64,000 bases of DNA, taken from contig JAHEMQ010000116.1 in assembly GCA_024643555.1 (NCBI GenBank), positions 1 through 64,000 on the forward strand, read 5' to 3'. The stretch comes from Crocinitomicaceae bacterium. Lineage in GTDB: Bacteria > Bacteroidota > Bacteroidia > Flavobacteriales_D > Crocinitomicaceae. The translations under genes were made by a program, and so were the position numbers. This document shows positions 7,148 to 15,529 of the stretch, in pieces (the stretch's first letter is position 1; the number at the start of each line of letters is the position of its first letter). Under the pieces are notes generated by a model that did no database searches, was not told the DNA's origin, and was given only the letters and a program-made list of their open reading frames with translations.

Positions 7148-9691
7148 TTATTTTTGAATCATTAATTTTTCAGTTGTGATTCCAGACGCATTTGTCAAGC
7201 GTACTGTATAGAATCCAGCGGAAAGATTGTTGACAGGGAAGTTGACCATGTTCGTACCAATAACCGTTGATTCTTGGTTAATCAGAACACGTCCAGTAGC
7301 ATCGATTAATTCGATTTCTACTCTTTCGGTTGTTTGTTCAAAAGAAACAGTAACTTGTTCTGTAGCTGGATTAGGGAAAACATTCAAGATGGAACCAGAA
7401 GTTAATTCGTTGATCCCTACAGTTACATCTACTAAGAATACCGCTGTATCTGAACAGTTTCCGTTAATTGCGGTCAAGACAACAGTGTACGAACCATTCA
7501 CAGCATAAGCGTGTGTAGGTGCAGCGGCAGAAGAGTTGGTGAAATCACCGAAATCCCAAGAATAAGATGTAGCTCCAGCAGAAGTATTTGTAAAGGTTGC
7601 CACGTTGCCAGCCAAGGTCATTGTTCCTGCTGCCGTTGGTGTTGGGTTAAATGTTACTGAAATTGGAGCAGAAGTTCCAACACCATTACAAGCATTGGCG
7701 TTTGTTGCAGTAACAGTGATATTTGATGCTGTAGCTGTTACGTCGATGCTTTGTGTTGTTGCTCCTGTTGACCATAAGTAGCTATCCGATGTTGAAGCCG
7801 TAATGGTTACCACTTCACCAGCACACGCTTGTGTTGCAGAAGCGTTAATTGTTGGAGCTGGTGCGTTTGAAACGTTGATGGTTGTTGCTGCAGACGTAGC
7901 AGTACATCCGTTCACATCCGTTACAGTTACGGTGTACGAACCAGATGTTGATACCGTGATAGAAGCTGTTGTTGCATTTGTTGACCAAACATTTCCAGAT
8001 GTTGCACTTGAAGTTAAATCTACTGAACCACCTGTACAGAATGTAGTTGCGCCGCTAGCAGAAATTACTGGTGTAGCAGGTAAAGCGTTTACAGTAACTG
8101 TTACCATCGCACGCGGACCTTCATATCCAGCAGCATTCATTTGAGCCACATAATAGTTAAATGTTCCAGCTGTTGTTGTAGATGGTGTTGGAGCTGGAAT
8201 ACTTGTTCCACCTGTTGCAGTGGTGTACCAGTTAATTGTACAATCTTGGTTTCCTGTTGCAGTTAATGCTGATGCTGTAGCTCCTTGACAAACATTAATT
8301 GAAGTTGTCGTAGTTGGAGCTGGAATAATCACAGGGTTTATAGAAGCATCTAAGAAGGAGCTATTTGATAAAGCAATTGAAGCTGAAACAGGACGGAAAT
8401 CGGGGCTCAAATAGGTATTGTTTACTCCGTAAGGAAGTGTTAAAATGTTTGCAGAAGAAACAAGTGAATCGTTATTATTTGCACCAAACCAAGCTGAAAC
8501 ATTAAATGTGCTTCCAGCATTTCTTTCAACTGAATAGTTGGTAATGTAGCCAGCTACGAGGTTGTTTTTATATTTCAAAACACCATTTGTTGCGTTAGAC
8601 TCACAAGCAGTTCCATCAATGTGAATTCCACGAAGACCATCCATGAAAATACTGTTATAGATCTTCAATCCAGAGTTACGACGAATACGTGCTCCTCTTC
8701 TGAATCCGGATGCAACAGTAGCTGCTGTATTTCCTCTTAATGGACCAACAAAAGTAACATTTGAGAAAATGGCAGATGTTTGAGGTGAATTAGCAGAACC
8801 AGCAGCATCGTTATCTGATTCGAATCCTTCTGATGTTGAAACTGTTGGGTTATCAGCAATCAATGGGTCGCGAACTGCTAAGCAATATTGCACCATACCT
8901 GAGAAACCATTATCTGTATCGAAATCATCATCAAGGTTACGGTAAGACACTAGGTGACGGCAATTAACTGTACCACCAAACCACTCAAAAGCATCGTCAT
9001 TTGAAAAAGAAACCTGAACATAATCGATGGTTGTTGCACGTCCAACTGATCCCAATGTTAATCCATTGATTTCTTTATTTGGTTGGTATACATATCCTGG
9101 GAATTCGATGCGAACGTAACGAAGAATACCAGAGTTATCATTTACATCAGGATTTGTTCCACCACCATATTGCGTATCAAATGTTGGTGCTAATCCTTCA
9201 ATGTTTGCAATTCCACCAGCATTGTTGTTGGTCGATTTACCCATTAAAATAATTCCACCCCAATCACCTAAAGCACGTTGACCTACTGGTTGGTTTGAAG
9301 TAAATACAATTGGGTTTGAAGCTGTTCCATCAGCAATTAATTTAGATCCTTGCGTGATGAATAACCCAGAACCAGAAGTATTTTTATCTCCCATCACCAC
9401 TGTTCCTGGTTGGATGGTTAATGTCGCTCCATTTTTTACATAAATCTGTCCTTGTAATAAATAAACGTTGTTTGCTGTCCAAGTTGTATTTGTGGTAATT
9501 GCTGCCGTTACAGTAACATTTGAACTTTGGTACACCGTATTTTGAGGATCCCAATTTGACCAAGAGTCTGTCCATTGTGCCGTTGGTGCGGGAGCGAATG
9601 CTCCTCTGTAGTTTGCAGGCTGGAAGAAACTCTGCCCGAATGCGACAAGACTTACACAGAAGCTTAACGCGGTAAACGTAATTTTTTTCAT
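7148..9691 (-). CDS. T9SS-secreted beta-helix / Ig / PKD protein
   Basis: An 847-residue exported protein: signal peptide 1-19 (ends AFGQ); a beta-helix-like region to about 460 (turn-rich segments such as VKNGATLTIQPGTVVMG and GDWGGIILMG); two or three small Ig-like/CHU-type modules rich in Thr, Ala and Ser; a PKD module (SYSWDFGDF ... YAVNGSYTVVLTA); and a C-terminal type A T9SS sorting domain of about 85 residues starting near LNVFPNPATEQVTVSF and ending in KLMIQK. It is expected to be exported by T9SS and attached to or released from the cell surface. It lies between a TonB-dependent receptor (upstream, 136 bp) and the PhoBR-like pair, so it may bind or process the receptor's substrate. 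No catalytic motif is evident. Confidence 0.85.
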   Translation of the reverse strand: MKKITFTALSFCVSLVAFGQSFFQPANYRGAFAPAPTAQWTDSWSNWDPQNTVYQSSNVTVTAAITTNTTWTANNVYLLQGQIYVKNGATLTIQPGTVVMGDKNTSGSGLFITQGSKLIADGTASNPIVFTSNQPVGQRALGDWGGIILMGKSTNNNAGGIANIEGLAPTFDTQYGGGTNPDVNDNSGILRYVRIEFPGYVYQPNKEINGLTLGSVGRATTIDYVQVSFSNDDAFEWFGGTVNCRHLVSYRNLDDDFDTDNGFSGMVQYCLAVRDPLIADNPTVSTSEGFESDNDAAGSANSPQTSAIFSNVTFVGPLRGNTAATVASGFRRGARIRRNSGLKIYNSIFMDGLRGIHIDGTACESNATNGVLKYKNNLVAGYITNYSVERNAGSTFNVSAWFGANNNDSLVSSANILTLPYGVNNTYLSPDFRPVSASIALSNSSFLDASINPVIIPAPTTTTSINVCQGATASALTATGNQDCTINWYTTATGGTSIPAPTPSTTTAGTFNYYVAQMNAAGYEGPRAMVTVTVNALPATPVISASGATTFCTGGSVDLTSSATSGNVWSTNATTASITVSTSGSYTVTVTDVNGCTATSAATTINVSNAPAPTINASATQACAGEVVTITASTSDSYLWSTGATTQSIDVTATASNITVTATNANACNGVGTSAPISVTFNPTPTAAGTMTLAGNVATFTNTSAGATSYSWDFGDFTNSSAAAPTHAYAVNGSYTVVLTAINGNCSDTAVFLVDVTVGINELTSGSILNVFPNPATEQVTVSFEQTTERVEIELIDATGRVLINQESTVIGTNMVNFPVNNLSAGFYTVRLTNASGITTEKLMIQK

Positions 9692-9827
9692 CTTTTCTTA
9701 TTTTTTTTATCTGGAGCAAAGTTCAGACAATGATGTAGTCAAAGCGTTAGCATAACCCTATGTTTACACTAATTAATCGTTAAGAAATCATGAAGAAATG
9801 GATGTAATAAAAAGGGAATGTTAAGCC

Positions 9828-12791
9828 TTAAAATTTATAAGTCAAGGAGAAACTAATCGTTCGTCCAAATTTGGTGTTCCAAATTAAGTCGTCTTGATTT
9901 TTGTCAAAACGATTTTGTCCGCTTGATTCTCCTGTGAAAAGGTAGTTCCCAACTTTTTGTAGCACGTTGTTATTTGTTGAAGTGCTGAAATTGTTTTGAT
10001 AAAAAATCAAGTTTTGAGCGAGTACATTTTGGCAATTCAATTTAATCTCAAGTTTATTATTCTTAAAGGATTTTGCCAATTGAAAATCGAGGAATGTACG
10101 GCTTTTCTCCCAAATATCTGGTTGAAGTACACTTCCAAGGATGTACATTCTTGATCCAACACGGTTGACATTCATAGCGATGGTAAAGTCATTGGCAGTC
10201 TTATAGATAATCCCACAATTTAGAACGTAAGGAGATTGTCCTTGAAGAGGACGAGTATCGTAAGGAGTTCCAATGTTTTTTGATACATCTACAACAGAGT
10301 GAATCAGACCCAGATTGGTGAAAAATTCCAATTGATTCCATTTCGAAGTGGTGTCCAATTTGAACAAGGCGCCAATGTTGGATTTAAGTTCAAATTCTAG
10401 TCCGTAATTAAAGGCATTCGGTACATTTTTGTATGAAATTTCATTCATAACATCTGGACGTGTAATTTGCTCGATTGGGTTCACAAAATACTTATAGAAT
10501 GAACTAACAGAAATCACTTGTCCTTTACCTGGATAGTATTCATAACGAACATCTACATTGGTAATTTTTGCTCTTTTCAGAGAGTCGTTTCCAGACAAAA
10601 CGAATTGAGTATTAAAATCATAAAATGCAAATGGAGCTAATTCACGGTATTCAGGTCTGTTCAATGTTTGAGAGGCACTGACACGAAGTACTTTTTTTAA
10701 GTTGAAGTTGTGAATAAAATTGACTGATGGTAGAACATCCAAGTTGTGCATATGAACAGCCAAAGGTGACTTATCAGCTCTGCGTGCGTCCAAATTTTGT
10801 GTAAAGTCCTCCAGGCGGGCTCCATAAAGGATTTTATTCTTACCAAAATGTTGCATCATGGAAAAATATGCGGCATACAGTTGAGAATTAGCCGAATAAG
10901 AATCAGAAGCTTTTGTTCCGTCGGATAGTTTGAATCCGCCAATTCCAGGAGAAAGTAATCCCATGTTTTGAACTTGGAAAATAGAATCCTCCGGTAAATA
11001 AAGAAGGTTCGAATTGAAATTTGTGGCACCACCTACGGCTCCATATTTTGTGTAGCCAAGTTGGCGTGCTTGAAAATCTCTGTTTCTTAGTTGAACAAAA
11101 ACGCCCGTTTTAAATTCAAATTTCAGTTTTTTATCTTGCTTCGTTGAATCTTGGTTGTAAACTTCTTTCGTGAAATTCACTTTGTAACTTGACATGTTTT
11201 CTTTGTTGTTCGAAAAGAACATGTTTCCGCCGTAATCAGGACCAACATTCGTTTGAGAAATGTTTGCGACATACATTGTGTCGTGATAGTCAGGGCTACT
11301 CGGGTCATTGACATATTTCATGCGCGAATAAATGTTTCTGCGCAAGTTTGGGATGCTACGTTGGATGTTACTTAATCCAACCATCCAGTCAATTTTCATT
11401 TTCCCTGAAGGATCAAGGGCATGTTGACCACCTAATTGAGAAGAGAAAATTTGGTTGATGGTCATCCAATTTGCGTTGGAACGCAACAAGGAAGGATTTT
11501 GATCCAATGGATTAATTTCACCAGTACGGTTGATAATTCGATTATCCGAATTAATGGTGTATAGGTTTTTAAAGCTGATGCTATTTTTTGCATTTAACTT
11601 CAACGAAAAATTCAACATTGAACCGGTCAGAATTTGAGTGGAGTAAACTTTGTCGAAAAATTGGTTTTCAATTTGAGAAGTCCCACCTCCACCAGTATTG
11701 TCTGTAAATGATTTTCTAGTAGTCTCGTTGTAATTGTTGGTTTTGTTGTAGGAAAGAGACCCAATGAATCCGAACTCTTTTTTATTTTTAAATTCTTTGC
11801 GGTATCCACCTGCATATTGAAGGCTAAAATTCGGCATAAAAACACCATCGCTAATTTTCCAATTGGATTGAAAGGATTTAGCTAAGGCTGCTTGATCACT
11901 CATTAATGATGGATAATTTAAAACAGAAGGAATGGATGATGGGATTGCTCTTGAACCATCATCAAGTCCGAGCCAATCGAGTTTGCCTTCTTTCGAAAAT
12001 TTACGATTCTTGAACGTTGTGATGGTATTGTATCCTCCTGAAATAGAAATCGATTGAAAATTTTCGACAGGAATATTTTTTGTGCGAATTTGAATGATAC
12101 CACCAGCAAATTCAGCGGGTAAATCGGGAGAAGCGGTTTTAACGATTGATAAATTTTCCAACATATTGACAGGGAAAATATCAAAAGCGAAAGCTTTTCG
12201 GTCGGACTCTGAACTTGGTAGCGGTGCGTCATTCAGGTATGCGGCGTTATACCGGTCATTCAATCCACGTATCACAGCGAATTTGTTATCTTGTATACTT
12301 GCCCCACTAATTTTCTTTAAGGCATCGCCAACTGTTTTATCTGGACTTCTTTGTATTAATTGCGCAGGAATAATGTCCATCATGACATTGCTCTTATATT
12401 GCAGTTGTGTCGTACCAATGTTCGTCTCTGTGTTTACTTTGGTTTTCACGACTACTTCCCCTTTGGTAGAAACTGTGTTTGTCATGGAAATATTGACGAT
12501 GGTATTTTCTTTGGCTTTGACAAGGACTCCTGAAATCTCCATTTTTTGATAACCACCAGCATAAACCATCAGGGTATAGGTCCCCGGATTGACATCGCGT
12601 ACAACATATTCACCATTTAAATCGGAATATGCTCCTTTCGCAGCACCAAGAACGGTGATTTTCGCATCAAGTACTGCCACATCTGTTCCATCCACGGTGA
12701 TTTTTCCAGAAATAATTCCCAATTGGGAAAAACTAAAAAAGGATAAAAACTGAAAAAAAAGGATGATAACAAGACTTTTGCTCGAACACAT
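9828..12791 (-). CDS. TonB-dependent receptor with carboxypeptidase-regulatory-like N-terminal domain
   Basis: A 987-residue outer-membrane receptor: signal peptide 1-22 (ends FSFSQ), a CarboxypepD_reg-like domain (about 26-112; GIISGKITVDGT ... YSDLNGEYVVRDVNPGTY), a plug domain (about 130-240; TVGDALKKISGASIQDNKFAVIRGLNDRY ... PAEFAGGIIQIRT), then a beta-barrel ending in SFSLTYKF with the terminal aromatic residue. Such receptors import scarce ligands using TonB energy. No SusD partner follows, so it is not a standard glycan-uptake pair. The next genes are a T9SS surface protein and a PhoBR-like pair, and the promoter carries an 11-bp-phased Pho-box-like array. Phosphate or an organophosphate is therefore the best substrate guess, but this is inference. 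Confidence 0.88.
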   Translation of the reverse strand: MCSSKSLVIILFFQFLSFFSFSQLGIISGKITVDGTDVAVLDAKITVLGAAKGAYSDLNGEYVVRDVNPGTYTLMVYAGGYQKMEISGVLVKAKENTIVNISMTNTVSTKGEVVVKTKVNTETNIGTTQLQYKSNVMMDIIPAQLIQRSPDKTVGDALKKISGASIQDNKFAVIRGLNDRYNAAYLNDAPLPSSESDRKAFAFDIFPVNMLENLSIVKTASPDLPAEFAGGIIQIRTKNIPVENFQSISISGGYNTITTFKNRKFSKEGKLDWLGLDDGSRAIPSSIPSVLNYPSLMSDQAALAKSFQSNWKISDGVFMPNFSLQYAGGYRKEFKNKKEFGFIGSLSYNKTNNYNETTRKSFTDNTGGGGTSQIENQFFDKVYSTQILTGSMLNFSLKLNAKNSISFKNLYTINSDNRIINRTGEINPLDQNPSLLRSNANWMTINQIFSSQLGGQHALDPSGKMKIDWMVGLSNIQRSIPNLRRNIYSRMKYVNDPSSPDYHDTMYVANISQTNVGPDYGGNMFFSNNKENMSSYKVNFTKEVYNQDSTKQDKKLKFEFKTGVFVQLRNRDFQARQLGYTKYGAVGGATNFNSNLLYLPEDSIFQVQNMGLLSPGIGGFKLSDGTKASDSYSANSQLYAAYFSMMQHFGKNKILYGARLEDFTQNLDARRADKSPLAVHMHNLDVLPSVNFIHNFNLKKVLRVSASQTLNRPEYRELAPFAFYDFNTQFVLSGNDSLKRAKITNVDVRYEYYPGKGQVISVSSFYKYFVNPIEQITRPDVMNEISYKNVPNAFNYGLEFELKSNIGALFKLDTTSKWNQLEFFTNLGLIHSVVDVSKNIGTPYDTRPLQGQSPYVLNCGIIYKTANDFTIAMNVNRVGSRMYILGSVLQPDIWEKSRTFLDFQLAKSFKNNKLEIKLNCQNVLAQNLIFYQNNFSTSTNNNVLQKVGNYLFTGESSGQNRFDKNQDDLIWNTKFGRTISFSLTYKF

Positions 12792-12854
12792 GTGAATGGA
12801 CTTTAAAATTCACCGCAAAGGAACGCAAGACCCTTGACGATTAAATTAATCCAA

Positions 12855-12906
12855 GGTTAAAATTCTGTTAATTTCATAAGATAAAAAGGTAACATTTTGG
12901 TAACAT
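12855..12906 (-). promoter_or_regulatory. Four half-sites on an 11-bp grid: candidate Pho box of the TonB-receptor operon
   Basis: On the plus strand GGTTAA (12855-12860) and TGTTAA (12866-12871) are 11 bp apart, and GGTAACAT occurs twice (12888-12895, 12899-12906), also 11 bp apart. The GTTAA/GTAAC cores start at 12856, 12867, 12889 and 12900: all on one 11-bp register with one position skipped. On the minus strand these read TTAACA/TTAACC and TGTTACC. PhoB/PhoP-type OmpR regulators bind direct repeats with an 11-bp period. The array lies 64-115 bp upstream of the TonB-receptor start, between it and the terminator of the upstream gene. Confidence 0.55.
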
Positions 12907-12934
12907 AAAAAAGGAGGGCCTGAACCCTCCTTTT
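12907..12934 (-). terminator. Intrinsic terminator of the OmpA/TSP3 gene
   Basis: Stem AAAAGGAGGG (12909-12918) with CCCTCCTTTT (12925-12934), loop of 6 nt; a T-run follows on the minus strand. It lies 24 bp after the stop of the OmpA-family gene and is symmetrical enough to work in either direction. Confidence 0.82.
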
Positions 12935-12958
12935 CACTTGGTGATGAACGCTTTTTTC

Positions 12959-15526
12959 TTAATCGAAAACAACTTTCATTTCTACTCGTCTATTTTTTTG
13001 ACGTCCTTCCGGCGTGTCATTTGTTGCAATCGGTTTTGTCTCACCGTAGTATTGAACCACAAATCGTGCGGCATCAATACCTTGAGAAACGAGGTACGCT
13101 TTTACCGCTTCTGCACGTTTTTTAGAAAGCAACATATTTGCAGTGTCGTCACCTTGGTTATCCGTATGTCCGGTAATTTCTAGTTTCCAAGTTGGTTTTT
13201 TCTTCAAGACTTCAGCAAGTTCTCCTAAAGAAACTTTCGATCCTTCAAGAATGACATCTTTCGCGACTTCGAACTCTAAGTTATCAAAGGCCGTTTTCAA
13301 CACTTCGATGACCGCTTGTTCAATCACAGGACAACCTTTGTTTGATTTCGGCCCAGGAGTGTTTGGACAATCGTCATCTTTGTCTAACAATCCATCTTTG
13401 TCACTGTCTTTGTAAGGACAACCTTTATTGGCTGCAGGTCCGGCTAGAGTAGGGCAGTCATCATCTTTGTCTAAGATTCCATCATTGTCACCGTCTTTGT
13501 AAGGGCAACCACGATTTTCTTGTGGACCAGCCACGTCTGGACACTCATCAATAAAGTCGTAAACTCCATCTGCATCTTTATCTGGACAACCTTTGTTTTC
13601 TTTTGGTCCTGCGTTATCAGGACATGCATCTTCTGCATCTGGAACACCGTCACCATCTTTGTCTGGACAACCTTTCAAGGCAGGTAAACCAGCAACAGTT
13701 GGACACGCGTCCTCAGAGTCAATGATTTTGTCACCGTCCGTATCTGGACATCCTTTGAATTCTTTTAAGCCAGCTACATCTGGACATGCATCCTTTTTAT
13801 CAATGATTTTATCACCGTCCTTATCAGGACAGCCATTGAACTCTGGCAATCCCGCTTCATTCACACACTCGTCATCCGAGTCAGGAATTCCATCATTGTC
13901 GGTATCTGGACAGCCTTTAAATGCCCATGTTCCTGGCACCTCTTTGCATTCATCCTTACGGTTGGATACTTTATCGTTATCATTGTCTTTCACTTTGTGG
14001 TAAAGAATTGGAATGCGCGTACCGAAATAAAATTCAATTCCGCTTACGTTCTTTTTAGCCATTAACGTTTTCATGTCGGTGATTCCCATCACTAATGGAC
14101 CGATACGTGTGGCGATTCCGTATTTCATACCGCTGTATTGATTATAGGAAATCGGCATGTACATACCAAAGTATGGACTGTCAAAACTTGGAGTCAATGA
14201 GAATTGGTTTGCAGTTTTAACCTTCGTGTCTTTTCCTTGAGAAATTAAATTCACCATGGAGGTAGCGTTCACGTAAAATCCTTTCCAAATTCGGTAATCA
14301 ATTTGAACGCTAACGGCTGTTGGTGTGCGCATTTTAAAGGTTTGCGAAGTGGATTGAAGCGCAACCCACTCCTTGTTCCCTGCGGCAGTGGATTGGTTGA
14401 TTAAGGTATCAATTACCCCATCAAATCCTTCTAAGTTCGTCGCAGTTTCAAAGCGGTGTAAGTTGAAGAAATTCGAGGTGTTCACTGCGAAATTACGACT
14501 CAATCCACCTTTGGTAAATTTCATACTTCCCATGTCAACGAGTGAAAGTCCTGCTCGTAATTTGTATTTGTTTTCGTTGCGACGCCACATATTTGTTTCC
14601 CCATCCATGTCGTATTTGTATTTCTCATAGTTTGGACGCCATTCGTACACTGCACCGATATCCAAACCAAAGCCTAATTTAGAGGCAGGTTTTAACAGGT
14701 CTTGAAAGGTTGGATTTTGTCCTGCCATTCCATTGTTTACAATCCCGTTTATGTTATTTGAATAACCGTAATCAAAAGTTCCGGATAAGTATTGAGAGGT
14801 ATCTTCGTTTTTCAGGTTATACGAGAAGTCATCCGTATACACGTATGCGGCAGCATGACCGAGCAAAAGTTTTGGAGAAATACCAACTTTCAGGAAGTGT
14901 TCTTTATTATCGACCACTACTTGAGAATAGTTAAAACCAACTTCGGTCCATGTCATGTAGTTGACATTAAACAATTGTTCATTGAATTTCGCATTCCATA
15001 AACTTGGGTGCACCAAACCGTCTTCCGCTAAAACAGCTAGTTTCGGATCCATGTTATCCACGTTGACAATTGTTCGATTGCGAATATTAAATCCAATGGC
15101 CGTTTTTTCGTTTAAGTGAAACATCGTATTCAATAAATCGAATTGGAAATTGATATTCGCACCTAAGGTTTTTGTTGACTTTTCGTCGTAGTTGTGGACC
15201 ACAAAACGATCGATAAAACTAGAATCTGGTTTAGACCAAGAATTCAAGATGTTTGGGTCTGCGAAAGACTTATACCACCAATTCCCTTGTCCACCTTGCG
15301 CAGTTCGCATGGCGTTTGCATCAAAATAACCGAAGTTTTGATAGACATTCATGTTCGTTCCTAAAACGAGCATGTCAAATTTATAGCGGCCATCCACAAA
15401 ATTGGCTGGATTCACTTGGTTTCCAATGACACCACCATAATTGCTACTTCCAAGTCCAAGGTAACTTTGTGCGTTGAGCGTGATTGATGAAAGTAAAAGG
15501 GAAATACCGACGATTAATTTTTTCAT
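12959..15526 (-). CDS. OmpA-family outer-membrane protein with eight thrombospondin type 3 repeats
   Basis: An 855-residue protein. After a signal peptide (ends TLNAQ) there is a long beta-rich region, about 20-510, that resembles the DUF5723 outer-membrane domain of Bacteroidota. Then come eight acidic thrombospondin type 3 repeats of about 25 residues (DxDxDGxxDxxDxC plus GCP), which in other proteins bind calcium. The C-terminal OmpA domain (about 735-855) has the peptidoglycan-binding signature LEITGHTDNQGDDTANMLLSKKRAEAVKAYLV and ends NRRVEMKVVFD. It should link the outer membrane to peptidoglycan, with the repeats as a calcium-stiffened spacer. It is 3 bp downstream of the next gene on the same strand and ends at a strong terminator. 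Confidence 0.85.
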   Translation of the reverse strand: MKKLIVGISLLLSSITLNAQSYLGLGSSNYGGVIGNQVNPANFVDGRYKFDMLVLGTNMNVYQNFGYFDANAMRTAQGGQGNWWYKSFADPNILNSWSKPDSSFIDRFVVHNYDEKSTKTLGANINFQFDLLNTMFHLNEKTAIGFNIRNRTIVNVDNMDPKLAVLAEDGLVHPSLWNAKFNEQLFNVNYMTWTEVGFNYSQVVVDNKEHFLKVGISPKLLLGHAAAYVYTDDFSYNLKNEDTSQYLSGTFDYGYSNNINGIVNNGMAGQNPTFQDLLKPASKLGFGLDIGAVYEWRPNYEKYKYDMDGETNMWRRNENKYKLRAGLSLVDMGSMKFTKGGLSRNFAVNTSNFFNLHRFETATNLEGFDGVIDTLINQSTAAGNKEWVALQSTSQTFKMRTPTAVSVQIDYRIWKGFYVNATSMVNLISQGKDTKVKTANQFSLTPSFDSPYFGMYMPISYNQYSGMKYGIATRIGPLVMGITDMKTLMAKKNVSGIEFYFGTRIPILYHKVKDNDNDKVSNRKDECKEVPGTWAFKGCPDTDNDGIPDSDDECVNEAGLPEFNGCPDKDGDKIIDKKDACPDVAGLKEFKGCPDTDGDKIIDSEDACPTVAGLPALKGCPDKDGDGVPDAEDACPDNAGPKENKGCPDKDADGVYDFIDECPDVAGPQENRGCPYKDGDNDGILDKDDDCPTLAGPAANKGCPYKDSDKDGLLDKDDDCPNTPGPKSNKGCPVIEQAVIEVLKTAFDNLEFEVAKDVILEGSKVSLGELAEVLKKKPTWKLEITGHTDNQGDDTANMLLSKKRAEAVKAYLVSQGIDAARFVVQYYGETKPIATNDTPEGRQKNRRVEMKVVFD
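13340..13992 (-). repeat. In-frame tandem repeats encoding thrombospondin type 3 modules
   Basis: Eight imperfect units of about 75-80 bp encode the acidic repeats of the OmpA-family protein. On the plus strand they show as recurrent CCATC(A/T)TTGTC and GGACAACC words. Boundaries are approximate. Confidence 0.75.
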
Positions 15527-15529
15527 AGT

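Noticed and set aside
9717-9743. Possible promoter of the beta-helix gene (TTTG-15-GAACTTTG on the minus strand)
   Set aside because: The first base of the -7 box is wrong and the spacing is short; it was too weak to list.
9746-9784. Possible second Pho-box-like array upstream of the beta-helix gene
   Set aside because: Only two GTTA cores 33 bp apart are in register, with no half-sites between them; this is compatible with chance in AT-rich DNA.
12094-12549. A 151-codon plus-strand frame inside the TonB-receptor gene
   Set aside because: The receptor frame is intact and recognisable over the same bases; the antisense frame has no recognisable motif or promoter.
13340-13992. Evenly spaced repeats, considered as a CRISPR array
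   Set aside because: The repeats are in one open frame, imperfect, and encode thrombospondin type 3 modules with no unique spacers.
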